A stretch of DNA of 40,000 bases from Halocaridina rubra (taxonomy: Eukaryota; Arthropoda; Malacostraca; Decapoda; Atyidae): positions 1-40,000 of the forward strand of contig JAXCGZ010004152.1 of the NCBI GenBank assembly GCA_037179515.1, in the 5' to 3' direction. Shown here in pieces: positions 37,362 to 40,000 of the stretch (position 1 is its first letter; every line of letters starts with the position of its first letter). A program made the position numbers and the translations under genes. Below the pieces are notes generated by a model that searched no databases, had not been told where the DNA came from, and was given only the letters and a program-made list of their open reading frames with translations.

Positions 37362-37367
<6 letters not shown>
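36601..37367. other. AT-rich stretch, no feature recognised
   Basis: A 132-codon frame at 36881-37279 has a compositional, Asn/Ile/Tyr-rich product and no family resemblance; it is not called as a gene. Confidence 0.55.

Positions 37368-37426
<59 letters not shown>
37368..37426. repeat. (GA)n microsatellite
   Basis: Pure GA dinucleotides, about 59 bp. Confidence 0.98.
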
Positions 37427-37430
<4 letters not shown>

Positions 37431-40000
37431 CATTGCGGTTTTCACTCTCAAGTCAGCTGAGCTGGGCCTCTGTCTTTTACTTGTACTGAAAATAAAAAAG
37501 TGTCGCAGAGTATCCCTAATAATAATAAATAAACAAATGAACGTGAATAACGTTAGCAATGACTATCGATAGTCTTATGTTTATTGTCAGCGGCTATTCT
37601 CATTCCTGATTAAAAAACGAAAGCAAAAAGAACTTAGTGTACAACTGCAAAACTGTCGAAGCATAAATCCATTCCTCTCTGTTTAATCTTGATAAGGACT
37701 TTACTGTAACGGCATACACATCCTTGTCTATAATGACAATCTCTCTCTTTTCATGCTATAAATCAGAGGGTTAAGTCGAAGCGCACCCACTCTGATTAAA
37801 ATCATATGTGACACTATCCCTACTACTATCAACAAAAGTACAAATATCCTTTTCTTAACAACTTCTTAAAAAGGACTTAAGTGTCATTAATTTTAACTTT
37901 AAAACTCAGCAAATAATCTCTAATAATCTCAATTATCTTTAATTAGCCCGATTGTAATCTAAAATTCATGAAAATGCTAGGGATTAATCATGGTTATCTC
38001 TGGATAATCTTTTCAGAATCCTTTAAGTAAGATTTTAAAGATTTCTTCAATACAAAAAAAAACTATAACAAAAACGGGTATCTAAGAATATAAAAAGTCT
38101 ATCTCTGTGTATGCAATAATAAAAACAAAAGTATATCTCATTATCAACAGTAAAGAATGCATTTTGCTTAAACTTCAAAATCTCGTACGGAGTTGTACAT
38201 AAACAATTCAAACATAAAATATATATCTTCTTTTACTATCTCGAATTTGACTTATATCTGCTCTCTCAAATACGGGATGCAGCTGTGTAACATTCTCGTT
38301 GTCATTTCGTGTCAGATCTCACTCTTTCTTTATGACCAAGCCGAAATAATTTTGATGAAACATTATCATGGCTAAAACTCGCAAAGTTTTACTTTATCAA
38401 TCTAACATATCTCTTCAGACAATTAATGTATATACTGCAGCTAGCAAAGAAAATAAAGAATCATTCATAGATTCACGTCCTTTATCACGTAACATCTATC
38501 TTGGAATCTCTCGGAAATCGAATAATAATCTCAACGGCGGAGTAGGGGACAAAACAAAATAACACAAACTCGGCATTTCAACCATATCTGGGCAGGTGGA
38601 GAATTACCTTCTCATCCATATCTCTCACTAGATATTGCAACAGCGCATCACCTCCCATAAATACACTCTGATATGGCATGCAGAAGGACCTGGCGGAGCA
38701 GGGGAACGATCCTCGCAGACTCCCCAATCATGCTTCCTAACGGTGCTTTCCGCGATTTCACCCCCTAGAGCAACCCTCCCATTATACCCCCAGTCATTCA
38801 TACTCACTCGCATATCACTTTCAAGTCAATCATCTCCTTTCTGTAAAATTCCCTTTTATTTACAACGCGTTGGTTTCCCTTTTCCTTATCTCTCTGAAGG
38901 AGATTAAAGGTGAAATCTCGGCTGAGCCGTGCGGTTACAGACCTCCTCACCAGTCCTACCTAAGTCCCATTCTAACGAACAAACAAACACTCTACTCCCT
39001 TGAAGCTACGTTTGGGTGACACTGAAAACCCTTCCCTATTCTAGGACAGCACAAATTACTCTAATCTACTCTTACTTTCGCCTGCATAGCGTGAAATTAA
39101 AAAAAACTCATCTCTAACTAGTATCGCGAAATTTCTTATTCTTCAAAAAAAACATGTCACACACGTATCGTAAGATTAATTCCTTCATCCTAACACAAAA
39201 AGAACGATCTGTCGTTTATATCTTTCTCTCGCTAAAACATTACTCCCCCGGATAAAAACAAACAAAAAAAAGAAAAAAAACTTAAAAACAGGTGCAATCG
39301 TAACACTCGACTTCTTACGCTTTAAGAAATTAATAAAACAATGATTTTACACGTACTTTAAAATATCAAAGCTCAGTACAATTACTACAGATTCACAATA
39401 ACGAGGTTGGAAGATCGAATGGTCACTTCCGCATTCTTTTCTCGAAAACCACCCGTGGTTTATGAACTCTCAAAAGCAGATGCACGTATATTTCTCACTA
39501 TAATTCTTACGCTTTAGAGATTAATAGACTGTAACAATGATTTCACGTGCATTAAATTTTTTTCAATTAAAAATCGATACATTCGAGTTCTTAAAATTCA
39601 ATCTAAGCATTAATACAAATAAATGGAACGCACTTCCAACGCAAATTCTTTATATTACTCAAATTATAACAAAAATGGAGTTTATTACTGCTTATAGCTA
39701 TTAGTACAAATTATCCATGTTAGTAATGGGTACAGAAATTCTACTTTTATCAACTTATTAAGCGCCACACCCCTTATAAGCGGGTTGGCTGAGTCAAAGC
39801 ATAACTACAAGATAAAATGGCGGCTTCCACCGACCTCAATTTCTTTTACTAATTGTCCCATTACTCACTGGATACAGATCACAAGTACTTAGCTATTTTA
39901 AGGAGGTTGTCCTGAAAAACTTCATGACAGAAGGCAAGGAAGGAGAGGGTTCTCCTTCTTCTCTTCGCGTAAAATCGACGAATCGCCGTCTTCTTGGTCG
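37427..40000. other. Non-coding stretch, no gene recognised
   Basis: Only short unsupported frames. A diverged duplication is seen near 39311-39365 and 39505-39560 (TTCTTACGCTTTA.., AACAATGATTT.ACACGT.. blocks in the same order, about 194 bp apart). The rest is unassigned. Confidence 0.55.

Noticed and set aside
38635..38907. 90-codon + frame and overlapping 61-codon - frame
   Set aside because: No recognisable domain and no start or splice context.

Overview
The window reads as nuclear DNA of a decapod crustacean, most likely a penaeid-type shrimp. The evidence is indirect: spliceosomal genes with GT-AG introns, AT-rich introns, an extreme density of long pure microsatellites ((AT)n, (CT)n/(GA)n, (AAT)n; more than 2 kb in total by rough hand tally) and several non-LTR retrotransposon families. 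No species call can be proved from the sequence alone. The lines below come from hand reading of both strands.

Two host genes are clear, and they are convergent. (1) 2432-13458, + strand: seven exons encode the C-terminal half (about 271 residues) of N-acetylgalactosamine-6-sulfatase (GALNS), a lysosomal sulfatase. Exon phases agree at every junction, and the reading frame runs from the second half of the sulfatase domain to the stop codon. The N-terminal half, with the catalytic cysteine, lies upstream of the window. The intron between the third and fourth visible exons contains a decayed LINE whose last recognisable codon is only about 33 nt from the next exon. (2) 19363-15996, - strand: four coding exons give a complete 217-residue secreted protein with a signal peptide, a glycine-rich region carrying four HGGGFGG repeats and one C-type lectin domain with a QPD motif. 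A TATA box and a possible non-coding first exon lie near 22.0-22.08 kb.

Layout: 1-2431 holds a LINE 3' end grading into (CT)n, a second retroelement 3' end, and a 180-bp tandem repeat (3.5 copies). 2432-13458 is GALNS. 13459-15995 is intergenic, with a SINE fragment and an (AT)n tract. 15996-22081 is the lectin gene; its presumed first intron contains a roughly 500-bp palindrome built from (AT)n arms around a 44-nt hairpin. 22.1-24.3 kb holds microsatellites, a foldback element with tRNA-like promoter boxes and a degenerate satellite. 24311-27966 is a broken CR1-like LINE (- strand) with its 3' part present twice in tandem. 28.0-28.6 kb holds inverted tRNA-like elements. 28.75-32.2 kb holds the same degenerate satellite, a third CR1 3' end, and two copies of another retroelement 3' end between microsatellites. 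32.3-33.2 kb is a T-rich degenerate repeat. 33.2-40 kb has no recognisable gene; it holds minisatellites (an 8-bp unit at 34.25 kb, a 23-bp unit at 35.9 kb) and a GC-richer island at 35.9-36.5 kb.

Nothing indicates that the two host genes work in one pathway. The less ordinary material is the glycine-rich/lectin architecture, the large palindrome in the lectin's 5' intron, the tRNA-like foldback elements, and the repeated association of microsatellites with retrotransposon 3' tails.
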